A DNA stretch of 10,065 bases from Gammaproteobacteria bacterium (GTDB lineage Bacteria; Pseudomonadota; Gammaproteobacteria; UBA6429; Thiohalophilaceae): the NCBI GenBank assembly GCA_029882235.1, contig JAOULB010000049.1, positions 1-10,065 on the forward strand, given 5' to 3'. A program made the position numbers and the translations under genes. Of this stretch, positions 1 through 7,467 are shown piece after piece. Below the pieces are notes generated by a model, which was given only the letters and a program-made list of their open reading frames with translations, was not told the DNA's origin and did no database searches. How positions within the stretch are numbered: the first letter of the stretch is position 1; every line of letters starts with the position of its first letter.

Positions 1-2494
1 CGTCGAGTCACGTTACCCTGGCATGCCGATTTTGATGGATTTTATGGAACCAACAAATCGTCAATTTTCTGAGGCTGTTGAACTGGCACTACAGGAAGGG
101 ACGATGACAGATATTAACCCAACTGCGGTCGAAGCTGATTTATATCAGGTTATGCAGTTGCTTCAGGAAGTCAGGTTCGCCTGGTCACAGCAGATAAGCT
201 GGTTTCGTGTATTTGTGGCTAATCGAATGGGGGCCTTCGGTGATCCAAAGGCATCGATGAAACGAAATCTGGTTAATCGTGGTCTGTTTGCAAGAACGGT
301 AAAAGAGTTATTGGATAAACTAGACGAGCTGGACAGAAAAAATCTGTTAGGACTACAACAATCAGAATCCCTGATTGTGATGCGCCAGGCTTCAAAACAG
401 TATGAAGAATTTCTTGAGCGCGCAGTTGTAATCTATCTTTCTGATCATTGGCGTTCTGATATCCCTTTATTGCAGGAAAAAATACAGCCGAATCTAAGTG
501 TCTCGTGGTACTACGTTTCATTACTCGAAGAACGGTTCAAACGTGTCTCTGAAGAAGGCTTAAGTAAGTCTCAGGGCATAGCCATTCTGCTGTCAAAATT
601 TATCTGGTTGTTCGTTGGCGCTTTATCCTGCCTGGTTGCCCTTGGCTATGCTGTGTTTGCAAAATCAATTCGTAAACCTCTACAGCAAATGACATCAGCA
701 ATGGAGGCAGAAGCAAGAGGGCAGGCCCCTATGCCAGTGAGCTATTCCGAGGCTGAAGAAATACTGCAACTGCAAAATGCCTTTGATGGTATGCGTGAGC
801 AGGTTTATTCTCGCCAGACACGTCTAGAGTCGATACTCGATAACGCGGCGGAAGGCATTGTTACCATTAATTCTCAGGGCATTATAGAAAGTGCGAATTT
901 GGCGGCACAAAGCTTATTTGGATACTCGACAGATGAGATGGTTGGTAAGAGTATTAATATCCTGATGCTTGCTGATGTTAGTGATCGGCATGGTGAATAC
1001 ATAGCGAATTATAATGATTACGATGTTATGGGTATGGGGCGCGAAGTCACAGCCGTACGTTGTGATAAGTCAACCTTTCCTATGTCAATCAAGGTGAGTG
1101 AGTTTTATATTGGTGAGGAACGTCATTTCACTGCCATGGTCGATGATGTTAGTGAACGTCATGCCGTAATGCAAAGTCTGCGACATATGGCTGAGCATGA
1201 TTCACTTACAGGTCTCTACAATCGTCAGTACTTTATGAATGAAATCGAACGTTCTGTTGAAAATGCAAAACGTAGTCAGGTTTATAGTTCAGCATGTCTA
1301 TATATCGATCTGGACAACTTTAAATATGTGAACGATACAATGGGGCATCTGGCTGGTGACCGATTGCTACTGGATATTGCGGAAATATTCTCGAACCGTA
1401 TTCGTAAGGGTGATGTGCTTTCACGACTGGGCGGTGATGAGTTCGCCATATTATTAGTCAATGTTGATCAACAACAGGCCTCCAAGGCAGCAAATTATTT
1501 ACGAGAAAAAATTGCCGATTTTGTTTTTTCACATGAGGGTAAAAAAGCAAATGTGGGGTGCTCGATTGGTGTTGCCATGATGATGGAAGACATTAATGAT
1601 AAGGAAGACATACTAGCACGTGCGGATATTGCCTGTCATATGGCAAAGCGCGCAGGTAGAAATAAAGTTCATGTTTATCAGGAAGATGATCAGGCCAATA
1701 TGGATAATCTTTATTATGATATTGGCTGGTCTAGACGAATTAAAACAGCGATTGAAAACGATCAGTTTGTGTTTGAATATCAACCTATATTTAGAACAGC
1801 CAATGATGAAGTGGGTTGTTATGAAGTTTTGCTGCGCATGGTTGAAATCGAAACCGGCAATCTTTTGTTGCCCAGTGTTTTCCTGCCGTCAGCTGACCGT
1901 TTTGGACTCATGGTTGAAGTTGATTGTTGGGTTATCACCAATGCGGTGCATTTTCTTGGAGAAATAAACAAACACAATGCGGATATTCGCTTTGCGATCA
2001 ATTTATCTGCCAAATCATTGACTGAGGATATCGTACTCAAAACGATTCAGGCAGCGGTTCAGGAAAATGATGTTAACCCTGAAAATCTGATATTCGAGAT
2101 CACTGAAGATGTCGCGATCTCTGATATTTCAACAGCCATATCGTTTATCCAGAAACTCTCAACTATGGGTTGTAGAACCGCGTTAGATGATTTCGGTGTT
2201 GGTTATTCATCATTCTCATACCTGAAAGAATTGCCTGTAGACTATGTGAAAATTGATGGCTCATTTATAAAGAACTTTGAAAGCGACAAGCTGAATCATG
2301 CGCTGGTGAAATCCATGAACGATATTTGTCATACGCTGGGTAAATTAACTGTCGCCGAATTTGTAGAAACTGAAAAGACGCATAAATTACTTAAAAAACT
2401 GGGCGTGGATTTTGTCCAGGGTTTTTACACGGGGAAACCATCGCAAAATATCCCTTGCTTACAAAAAGAGACTATACAGAAAAAGAGCTCGTGA
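1..2494 (+). CDS. Membrane-anchored PAS-GGDEF-EAL cyclic-di-GMP synthase/phosphodiesterase, 5' end outside window
   Basis: The frame is open to the left edge (V-E-S-R-Y-P-G precede the Met at position 23), so the start lies outside. Numbering from that Met, residues 1-185 form a helical, probably periplasmic sensor region. About 186-213 is a transmembrane helix, about 215-262 a HAMP-like linker and 266-378 a PAS domain. About 390-552 is a GGDEF domain with an intact GGDEF signature (470-474) and an RKGD inhibitory-site match (RxxD, 461-464). About 570-810 is an EAL domain with E601 and R605 of ExLxR, N660, E692, D722/D723 of DDFGVG, K743, E779/E782 and Q799. From family knowledge, GGDEF makes cyclic-di-GMP from two GTP and EAL hydrolyses it to pGpG. 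Both sites look catalytically competent, so the net direction cannot be read from sequence. The first membrane helix is presumably upstream of the window. The sensed signal is unknown. Confidence 0.93.
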   Translation, partial: VESRYPGMPILMDFMEPTNRQFSEAVELALQEGTMTDINPTAVEADLYQVMQLLQEVRFAWSQQISWFRVFVANRMGAFGDPKASMKRNLVNRGLFARTVKELLDKLDELDRKNLLGLQQSESLIVMRQASKQYEEFLERAVVIYLSDHWRSDIPLLQEKIQPNLSVSWYYVSLLEERFKRVSEEGLSKSQGIAILLSKFIWLFVGALSCLVALGYAVFAKSIRKPLQQMTSAMEAEARGQAPMPVSYSEAEEILQLQNAFDGMREQVYSRQTRLESILDNAAEGIVTINSQGIIESANLAAQSLFGYSTDEMVGKSINILMLADVSDRHGEYIANYNDYDVMGMGREVTAVRCDKSTFPMSIKVSEFYIGEERHFTAMVDDVSERHAVMQSLRHMAEHDSLTGLYNRQYFMNEIERSVENAKRSQVYSSACLYIDLDNFKYVNDTMGHLAGDRLLLDIAEIFSNRIRKGDVLSRLGGDEFAILLVNVDQQQASKAANYLREKIADFVFSHEGKKANVGCSIGVAMMMEDINDKEDILARADIACHMAKRAGRNKVHVYQEDDQANMDNLYYDIGWSRRIKTAIENDQFVFEYQPIFRTANDEVGCYEVLLRMVEIETGNLLLPSVFLPSADRFGLMVEVDCWVITNAVHFLGEINKHNADIRFAINLSAKSLTEDIVLKTIQAAVQENDVNPENLIFEITEDVAISDISTAISFIQKLSTMGCRTALDDFGVGYSSFSYLKELPVDYVKIDGSFIKNFESDKLNHALVKSMNDICHTLGKLTVAEFVETEKTHKLLKKLGVDFVQGFYTGKPSQNIPCLQKETIQKKSS

Positions 2495-2518
2495 AGATGG
2501 GTGGTGGATGTGGTTCTC

Positions 2519-2544
2519 GGCCCCGACAAGGTCGGGGCCTTTAT
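2519..2544 (+). terminator. Rho-independent terminator after the GGDEF-EAL gene
   Basis: There is a perfect 9-bp GC-rich stem, GGCCCCGAC / GTCGGGGCC (2519-2527 and 2531-2539), with a 3-nt AAG loop followed by TTTAT. It lies 24 nt after the GGDEF-EAL stop. The T tract is short and present only in the + direction. On the - strand the stem is followed by GAGAACC, so it is a poor terminator for cspD. Confidence 0.7.
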
Positions 2545-2550
2545 CGAGGA

Positions 2551-2778
2551 TTAATGAGTTGTCGTTGCGGTTTCTTCGCTGGGTTTGATTTCAACTGCGT
2601 GCATACCTTTCGGCCCTTCAGTGCACTCAAACTCCACTCTTTGTCCCTTTTTTAATGTTTTGTAGCCTTCCATGGTGATTGCCGAGAAGTGGGCAAATAT
2701 ATCGTCGCCCCCCTGTTCTGGAGCTATGAAACCGTACCCCTTTGAATTACTAAACCATTTTACTGTACCTGTTGCCAT
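2551..2778 (-). CDS. cspD: CspD-like cold-shock-domain protein
   Basis: This 75-residue protein is a single cold-shock domain, a five-stranded OB fold that binds single-stranded DNA or RNA in the cytoplasm. RNP1 is KGYGFI (13-18) and RNP2 is DIFAHF (26-31). The N-terminus (GTVKWF) and the stretch EGYKTLKKGQ followed by EGPKG are typical of the CspD branch rather than CspA. The location back to back with clpS matches E. coli and Pseudomonas cspD, which supports the symbol. In E. coli, CspD is made in stationary phase and inhibits DNA replication; the same role here is inferred. A strong Shine-Dalgarno AAGGAGG at 2789-2795 (10 nt from the ATG) fixes the start. The tail after about residue 66 is short and Thr-rich. 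Confidence 0.93.
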   Translation of the reverse strand: MATGTVKWFSNSKGYGFIAPEQGGDDIFAHFSAITMEGYKTLKKGQRVEFECTEGPKGMHAVEIKPSEETATTTH

Positions 2779-2788
2779 GCCGTCCTAG

Positions 2789-2795
2789 CCTCCTT
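2789..2795 (-). promoter_or_regulatory. Strong ribosome binding site of cspD
   Basis: On the - strand the sequence reads AAGGAGG, a full anti-Shine-Dalgarno match, 10 nt before the cspD ATG. It stands out because infA, bpt and the first PilZ gene have little or no recognisable Shine-Dalgarno. A -10-like TATTAT (- strand, 2822-2827) lies upstream and would give a leader of about 37 nt, but no convincing -35 accompanies it. Confidence 0.7.
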
Positions 2796-2873
2796 GATCT
2801 ACCTAGGTTTTTACTCATTCGATAATACTTAAAGCATCGTTGGTGGTGTATGATACGCTCAGTGCCGCAAGCC

Positions 2874-2904
2874 TTGTATGAACCGAATCACACCCCTATA
2901 TAAC
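2874..2904 (+). promoter_or_regulatory. Candidate clpS-clpA promoter in the cspD/clpS divergent region
   Basis: The region between cspD and clpS (2779-2981) is about 200 bp and must hold promoters for both directions. The best + strand candidate is TTGTAT at 2874-2879, 17 nt, then TATATA at 2897-2902. TATAAC at 2899-2904 is a better -10 but needs 19 nt spacing. The -35 matches only its TTG half. Transcription would start near 2910 and leave a leader of about 70 nt. The rest of the region is AT-rich, and clpS itself has no clear Shine-Dalgarno. Confidence 0.25.
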
Positions 2905-2981
2905 TATAGACAAGATTTTTAAAATATTGTGAAATTATCCCATAGAAAAAACAGGTCTAGTTTAGCTAAAATAAAATTGTT

Positions 2982-3308
2982 ATGAGTGACGATCAAAAAA
3001 TTGGTATGTATGACGATGGGTTAGCCTTAGAAGAGGCAAAACCTAAATTAAAACGTCCTCCCATGTATAAAGTTATTCTGCTGAATGACGATTACACTCC
3101 TATGGAGTTTGTTGTTCTTGTGCTGGAAGTGTTTTTTGGCATGGATCGTGAAAGAGCAACACATGTAATGTTGAATGTACATACGAAAGGGAAAGGTGTT
3201 TGTGGTGTTTTTACCCGTGATATCGCTGAAACAAAGGTCGCTCAGGTAAATGACTATTCGCGCCAACAGGATCATCCCTTACTGTGTACGATGGAGGCAG
3301 ATAACTAA
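2982..3308 (+). CDS. clpS: ClpS, N-degron recognin and ClpA adaptor
   Basis: This 108-residue protein has the usual ClpS length. A flexible N-terminal arm (about 1-25) is followed by the compact core. The residues known to hold the N-terminal amino group in E. coli ClpS (N34, D35, H66) appear one position later as N35, D36 and H67. The gatekeeper Met of the hydrophobic pocket is M41, within NDDYTPMEFV. From family knowledge, ClpS binds substrates starting with Leu, Phe, Tyr or Trp and hands them to the ClpA N-domain, while blocking ClpA access to SsrA-tagged proteins. It lies 9 nt before clpA on the same strand, so the two are surely cotranscribed. The ATG gives the expected length. No residue essential for recognition is missing. 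Confidence 0.97.
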   Translation: MSDDQKIGMYDDGLALEEAKPKLKRPPMYKVILLNDDYTPMEFVVLVLEVFFGMDRERATHVMLNVHTKGKGVCGVFTRDIAETKVAQVNDYSRQQDHPLLCTMEADN

Positions 3309-3317
3309 GGGTGTCAC

Positions 3318-5579
3318 ATGCTAAATAAAGAACTCGAAAGTACACTGAATAAGGCCTTTAAAGAAGCTCGTGAACGAAATCATGAGTTCATGACAGTCGA
3401 ACACTTGCTACTGGCCTTATTAGGAAATAATACCGCATCCGATATTCTTCGGGCCTGCGGCGCAAATATTGATAGTCTTCATAAAGAACTCGATCATTTT
3501 CTTGATGAAACTACTCCATTGCTCCCGACTAATGATGAACGTGAAACGCAGCCGACACTCGGCTTTCAGCGCGTACTGCAACGCGCGGTGTTCCATGTGC
3601 AGTCATCTGGCAAACGCGAGGTGACGGGGGCCAATGTACTGGTCGCCATATTCAGCGAGCAGGAGTCTCAGGCGGTTTTCTTCCTGAAAAAACAGGATAT
3701 TACACGCCTGGAAATCGTGAATTATATTTCTCATGGTATCTCCAAAGTTGGCGACAGCGATCAGATCAGTACTGGCTCATCGACAGAAGAAGAACAAACA
3801 GATAAAGCCTCACAAAGCCCACTAAGCCAATATGCCACTAACCTGAATGAGCTTGCCCTTGCCGGCAAAATTGATCCTCTGATTGGCCGCAAGGATGAAG
3901 TTGAACGCACCATTCAGGTGCTGTGCCGACGTCGTAAAAATAATCCACTGTTTGTCGGTGAGGCGGGTGTCGGTAAAACGGCACTGGCAGAAGGTCTGGC
4001 GAAAAAAATTGTCGATGGAGAAGTCCCTGAAGTACTCGCCAATGCCACAATCTATTCACTTGATCTGGGTTCTCTTCTTGCAGGTACGAAATATCGCGGT
4101 GATTTTGAGAAACGCCTGAAAGCGGTTCTCGCCCAGCTCAAAAAAGAAGAATCGTCAGTATTATTTATTGATGAAATTCATACTATCATCGGTGCGGGTG
4201 CAGCCTCAGGCGGCGCCATGGACGCCTCAAATCTGATTAAACCCGTACTGGCTTCAGGCGATCTAAAATGTATAGGCTCTACAACCTATCAAGAATACCG
4301 TGGCATTTTCGAAAAAGACCGTGCACTGGCGCGTCGCTTCCAGAAAATTGACGTCAGTGAACCGACAGTCGAAGAAACTATTCAGATTGTGCAGGGCCTG
4401 AAGAGTCGTTTTGAAGATCACCATCAGATTCGTTTTACCAATCAGGCCATTAAGACCGCTGTTGAACTGGCTGATCGGTACATTAATGATCGTCATTTGC
4501 CCGATAAGGCGATTGACGTGATAGACGAAGCCGGTGCTGGCCAGCGCTTATTGTCGCCTTCCAAACGTAAGAAAACTATTGGTGTGCGTGAGGTTGAAGC
4601 TATAGTGGCGAAGATTGCACGTATTCCACCGAAAACAGTGTCAACCAATGACAAGGAAGTATTGCGAAACCTTGAGCGCGATCTGAAACTCGTGATCTAT
4701 GGCCAGGATGAAGCGATAGAAACCCTGGCAACAACGATTAAACTGGCTCGTGCAGGACTGGGCAATGAACAGAAACCGATTGGTTCATTCCTGTTTGCAG
4801 GGCCTACTGGTGTCGGTAAAACAGAGGTTACTCGTCAATTAGCACGCATCATGGGTATCGAACTCATTCGCTTTGATATGTCTGAGTACATGGAGCGTCA
4901 TACCGTTTCACGTTTGATTGGTGCACCTCCAGGGTATGTCGGATTTGATCAGGGTGGCTTGTTAACTGAAGCTGTCAATAAACATCCACATGCCGTTCTG
5001 TTGCTGGACGAAATCGAAAAGGCTCATCCAGACGTGTTTAATCTGCTGTTACAGGTTATGGATCATGGCACCTTAACGGATAACAATGGGCGCAAAGCCG
5101 ACTTCAGAAACGTGACTATTGTGTTAACCACTAATGCAGGTGCTGAGCAATTAAATCGTTCATCAATGGGCTTTACTCATCAGGATCACTCTTCTGATGC
5201 CATGGAAGTGATCAAGAAAGCCTTCGCGCCTGAATTTAGAAATCGTCTTGATGCCATCATTCAGTTCAAACAATTGACCGCTGAAACAATCAGCCAGGTA
5301 GTTGATAAGTTCATGTTTGAGTTCGAAGCACAACTTGAAGATAAGGGCGTGACCATGCATGTTGATGATGAAGCACGTACCTGGCTGGCGATGAATGGCT
5401 ATGATCCCAGCATGGGTGCACGACCCATGGCACGTGTTATCCAGGAAAACTTGAAGAAACCACTGGCTGAAGAACTATTGTTCGGCAAACTGGCGGGGGG
5501 TGGTCATCTTGAGATTTCAGTCAAGAAGGATAAATTGCATCTGAAGCTAGAGAGTAAAGATAAAGCAACAGCACATTAA
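3318..5579 (+). CDS. clpA: ClpA, AAA+ unfoldase of the ClpAP protease
   Basis: At 753 residues it is close to E. coli ClpA (758). It has an N-domain with two Clp repeats (about 1-145) and an acidic/polar linker (about 150-165). The D1 AAA+ module has Walker A GEAGVGKT (214-221), Walker B VLFIDE (281-286) and arginines R339/R340. The D2 module has Walker A GPTGVGKT (495-502), Walker B VLLLDE (560-565) and sensor-2 GARP (700-703). There is no ClpB-type middle coiled coil, so it is not ClpB. The ClpP-docking loop tripeptide falls at 617-619 and reads MGF rather than the E. coli IGL. It acts as a cytoplasmic hexamer that threads substrates into ClpP, which is encoded elsewhere. An AAGGGTG sequence just before the ATG serves as ribosome binding site. 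It is convergent with infA, 6 nt away. Confidence 0.98.
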   Translation: MLNKELESTLNKAFKEARERNHEFMTVEHLLLALLGNNTASDILRACGANIDSLHKELDHFLDETTPLLPTNDERETQPTLGFQRVLQRAVFHVQSSGKREVTGANVLVAIFSEQESQAVFFLKKQDITRLEIVNYISHGISKVGDSDQISTGSSTEEEQTDKASQSPLSQYATNLNELALAGKIDPLIGRKDEVERTIQVLCRRRKNNPLFVGEAGVGKTALAEGLAKKIVDGEVPEVLANATIYSLDLGSLLAGTKYRGDFEKRLKAVLAQLKKEESSVLFIDEIHTIIGAGAASGGAMDASNLIKPVLASGDLKCIGSTTYQEYRGIFEKDRALARRFQKIDVSEPTVEETIQIVQGLKSRFEDHHQIRFTNQAIKTAVELADRYINDRHLPDKAIDVIDEAGAGQRLLSPSKRKKTIGVREVEAIVAKIARIPPKTVSTNDKEVLRNLERDLKLVIYGQDEAIETLATTIKLARAGLGNEQKPIGSFLFAGPTGVGKTEVTRQLARIMGIELIRFDMSEYMERHTVSRLIGAPPGYVGFDQGGLLTEAVNKHPHAVLLLDEIEKAHPDVFNLLLQVMDHGTLTDNNGRKADFRNVTIVLTTNAGAEQLNRSSMGFTHQDHSSDAMEVIKKAFAPEFRNRLDAIIQFKQLTAETISQVVDKFMFEFEAQLEDKGVTMHVDDEARTWLAMNGYDPSMGARPMARVIQENLKKPLAEELLFGKLAGGGHLEISVKKDKLHLKLESKDKATAH

Positions 5580-5590
5580 GTTGCTTTATC
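5559..5590. other. 11-bp perfect inverted repeat spanning the clpA and infA stops
   Basis: The arms GATAAAGCAAC (5559-5569) and GTTGCTTTATC (5580-5590) are perfectly complementary, with a 10-nt loop. The hairpin covers the last clpA codons and its TAA, and on the other strand the TAA of infA. It can therefore form in both convergent transcripts. It is AT-rich and lacks a U tract, so it is not a textbook intrinsic terminator. A role in 3' end formation or stability for both genes is an inference. Confidence 0.5.
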
Positions 5591-5804
5591 GGCCGCGGAA
5601 TACGATGCGGCCCTTGCTGAGGTCATACGGGGTGAGCTGCACGGTTACGGTGTCACCCTTGAGTATGCGAATGTAGTTTTTGCGCATTTTGCCTGAGATA
5701 TGGGCCGTAACAATATGGCCATTTTCCAGTTCAACGCGAAACATGGTGTTTGGCAGGGTGTCGACCACCGTACCTTCCATTTCAATATGTTCTTCTTTTG
5801 CCAT
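5586..5804 (-). CDS. infA: Translation initiation factor IF-1
   Basis: At 72 residues it has exactly the E. coli IF-1 length and is near-identical by eye, including NTMFRVELENGH, GKMRKNYIRIL and LTPYDLSKGRIVFR. It is an S1-type OB fold that occupies the 30S A site during initiation with IF-2 and IF-3, and it is essential. It lies between clpA (convergent) and bpt (same strand, 133 nt upstream), which is the conserved gammaproteobacterial setting. In E. coli a serine tRNA gene (serW) lies between clpA and infA; here only 6 nt separate them. No convincing Shine-Dalgarno precedes the ATG. Its own promoter candidate is at 5860-5888. Confidence 0.98.
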   Translation of the reverse strand: MAKEEHIEMEGTVVDTLPNTMFRVELENGHIVTAHISGKMRKNYIRILKGDTVTVQLTPYDLSKGRIVFRGR

Positions 5805-5859
5805 CTAATTAAATCGTTATCTTCTGTTGTTAAATCGTACTGCGTTACATCGGTGCGGA

Positions 5860-5888
5860 ATAATGCCTGAATTAAGTAAAGATATCAA
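5860..5888 (-). promoter_or_regulatory. Candidate sigma-70 promoter for infA
   Basis: Reading the - strand, TTGATA (5883-5888) matches the -35 consensus at 5 of 6 positions. It is followed by exactly 17 nt and then CATTAT (5860-5865), 4 of 6 to the -10. Transcription would begin near 5853 and leave a leader of about 50 nt. It lies in the 133-nt bpt-infA gap, which suggests infA can be transcribed independently of bpt. Confidence 0.45.
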
Positions 5889-5937
5889 AGCGTATTGTGA
5901 TTTTTTAGCGGCACTTAGGTGAATTAAAAGAGTGAAA

Positions 5938-6666
5938 TTACTCGTAAATCTGCCAGTCCTGGCCATTAAAAAATTCATAGGGTTTATAGTTAGACTTATA
6001 ACTCATCTTCGGTGAGTCAGCTATCCAGTAACCGAGATAAAGATAGTCCAGTTTTAGTCTTTGTACCTCCTCAATTTGCCAGAGAATGGCATAGTTACCC
6101 AGACCAAGTTTGGGTAGCGAGGGATCAAAAAAGGTATAAACCGCAGATAATCCATCATCCAGGATATCTGTCACCGCGACGGCAAGTAACTGATTTTCAC
6201 GCCAGAATTCGTACAGGCAGGTTGCGCTCCAGTCATTACTAATAAACTGTTTGTAAGCATCTGGATTGTCTTCATCCATACCGCCACCCGTATGACGATG
6301 TTGTACATATTTACGATACAGACGGTAATGATCGATATCGTATTCAGCCGTTCTGGCCTTCACTTCTATATCCTTATTTTTATTCCAGATACGTTGCTGG
6401 CCCCGGTTTCGAACGAACTGGTTAGCGGGAACGCGTATTGGAGTGCAGGCATGGCAGGTGCCACAATGGGGTCGATAGATATGACCACCACTGCGGCGAA
6501 AGCCGACTTTAGAGAGGTTTGAGTAGATGTCTGGCCTCATATTGGTATCGGGATCGAGCACCAGTGTCACGGCCTGACGATCGTCAAAATAGCCACAATT
6601 GTGTGCTGTGGTGACAAAAAAGCGCAAGGAATTAAGCGGGTTGAAGTTGTCGGACTGTTTTTTCAT
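5938..6666 (-). CDS. bpt: Aspartate/glutamate leucyl-tRNA-protein transferase (Bpt, often annotated arginyltransferase)
   Basis: This 242-residue protein of the ATE family has an N-terminal ATE_N domain (about 15-90) with C24 and the cluster C68-x2-C71-x2-C74 followed by TPIRVP. The C-terminal GNAT-fold ATE_C domain (about 105-240) includes RHTGGGM and YTFFDP, then LGYWI and MSYKSNYKP. From family knowledge, bacterial Bpt transfers leucine from Leu-tRNA to N-terminal Asp or Glu, turning secondary destabilising residues into ClpS ligands. The eukaryotic homologue ATE1 uses arginine, and some databases carry that name over. It normally sits directly after aat; here three opposite-strand genes separate them. 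Its start faces the first PilZ gene across 63 bp. No clear Shine-Dalgarno is visible, but the ATG gives the family's normal length. Confidence 0.93.
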   Translation of the reverse strand: MKKQSDNFNPLNSLRFFVTTAHNCGYFDDRQAVTLVLDPDTNMRPDIYSNLSKVGFRRSGGHIYRPHCGTCHACTPIRVPANQFVRNRGQQRIWNKNKDIEVKARTAEYDIDHYRLYRKYVQHRHTGGGMDEDNPDAYKQFISNDWSATCLYEFWRENQLLAVAVTDILDDGLSAVYTFFDPSLPKLGLGNYAILWQIEEVQRLKLDYLYLGYWIADSPKMSYKSNYKPYEFFNGQDWQIYE

Positions 6667-6729
6667 CGAATCATTTAACTAAAATGGATCCCAGGTCGCT
6701 AAAACGTTAACAATAGCCAAAATATCGTT
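6667..6729. promoter_or_regulatory. 63-bp divergent spacer between bpt and the PilZ cluster
   Basis: Two start codons face away from each other across 63 AT-rich bases, so the 5' signals of bpt and the PilZ cluster must overlap here or extend into the coding regions. I see AACGTT and GTTAAC palindromes (6703-6711) but no confident -35/-10 pair and no Shine-Dalgarno on either side. An in-frame TAA at 6700-6702 excludes an earlier start for the PilZ gene. Confidence 0.35.
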
Positions 6730-7374
6730 ATGGATCATCTGGATATTAACATAGGGAGCCCCCTTAATTTGCAATTGCTGAGCGGGGAGGGCAAACAACG
6801 CTACGACGTGCACCTGATTGGCATGCTGCCGGGTAAAAGCCTGTTAATCACCATGCCGCGTGTGAACGGTGCCTTGCCAAAAATTTTTGCACATGATGAA
6901 TATATTGTGCGTTATTTTGCAGGGAAAGATATTACTGCGTTTCGCACCAGTGTGTTACTCGTCTGCCAGATTCCATACCACTATATCCATTTAAATTATC
7001 CAAAAGAAGTTGAAAACGTTACTGTCAGACAGGCAGAACGAATTGACATAACAATCACAGCCCAGGTTAACTATCAGGGCAATAAAAGCCTGGCGACAAT
7101 CAAAGATATCAGTGCATCAGGTGCAATGCTGGTTGCAGCGGAAAATTTTGGTCAGGCAGGTGACCCAATTGAACTCTTTTTTGATTTGCAGCTTGGCGAA
7201 ATTAAAAAAAATGTTCATCTTGTTGCGTTGATCCGCAATATTAAAAAAAATGAAGGTGAGGAAAAATCACGTTTGCCACTTAGGTATGGTGTAGAGTTTG
7301 TTGATCCCAGCGAACAGGATGCAATATTTGTGCAGGGTTTCGTCTATGAGCAGCTACTCCGAAAACGTGAATAA
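6730..7374 (+). CDS. YcgR-like PilZ-domain protein (first of cluster)
   Basis: This 214-residue, soluble protein has an N-terminal YcgR-N/flagellar-brake-like beta domain (about 5-92, starting LDINIG and ending HLNYP). A PilZ domain follows (about 96-210). The cyclic-di-GMP binding motifs are complete: R100-x3-R104 (RQAER) and D126-x-S128-x2-G131 (DISASG). From family knowledge, such proteins bind cyclic-di-GMP dimers between the RxxxR loop and the DxSxxG strand and transmit the signal to motors, enzymes or secretion machinery. The actual partner is unknown, and no flagellar or pilus gene is nearby. There is no signal peptide or membrane segment. It is the first of three related + strand genes and diverges from bpt. 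Confidence 0.85.
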   Translation: MDHLDINIGSPLNLQLLSGEGKQRYDVHLIGMLPGKSLLITMPRVNGALPKIFAHDEYIVRYFAGKDITAFRTSVLLVCQIPYHYIHLNYPKEVENVTVRQAERIDITITAQVNYQGNKSLATIKDISASGAMLVAAENFGQAGDPIELFFDLQLGEIKKNVHLVALIRNIKKNEGEEKSRLPLRYGVEFVDPSEQDAIFVQGFVYEQLLRKRE

Positions 7375-7467
7375 TTGTTAATAGACCTCTACGACTTGTA
7401 ATTGTTGCCGTTACATAAACTAGAAAGATTGAGTTTGTAATTTTATAAAAACGCAACGAGGCTAGTC

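Noticed and set aside
23..25. ATG at 23 as the true start of the GGDEF-EAL gene
   Set aside because: The frame is open to the left edge, and the protein from this Met lacks the first membrane helix expected for a periplasmic sensor domain.
2455..2655. Open frame of 66 codons across the terminator and opposite cspD
   Set aside because: It starts inside the GGDEF-EAL gene, runs through the terminator hairpin and reads cspD backwards; its sequence resembles no protein I know.
2961..2970. Palindrome TTTAGCTAAA 11 nt before the clpS start as an operator
   Set aside because: A single 10-bp AT-rich palindrome with no second copy or known match; likely to occur by chance in such AT-rich sequence.
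5579..5586. Serine tRNA gene (serW) between clpA and infA, as in E. coli
   Set aside because: Only 6 nt separate the two coding regions, so no tRNA can be present.
7375..7467. Internal promoter before the middle PilZ-region gene
   Set aside because: TATAAA at 7444-7449 has no -35 at a usable distance and would place the start of transcription within the ribosome binding site.
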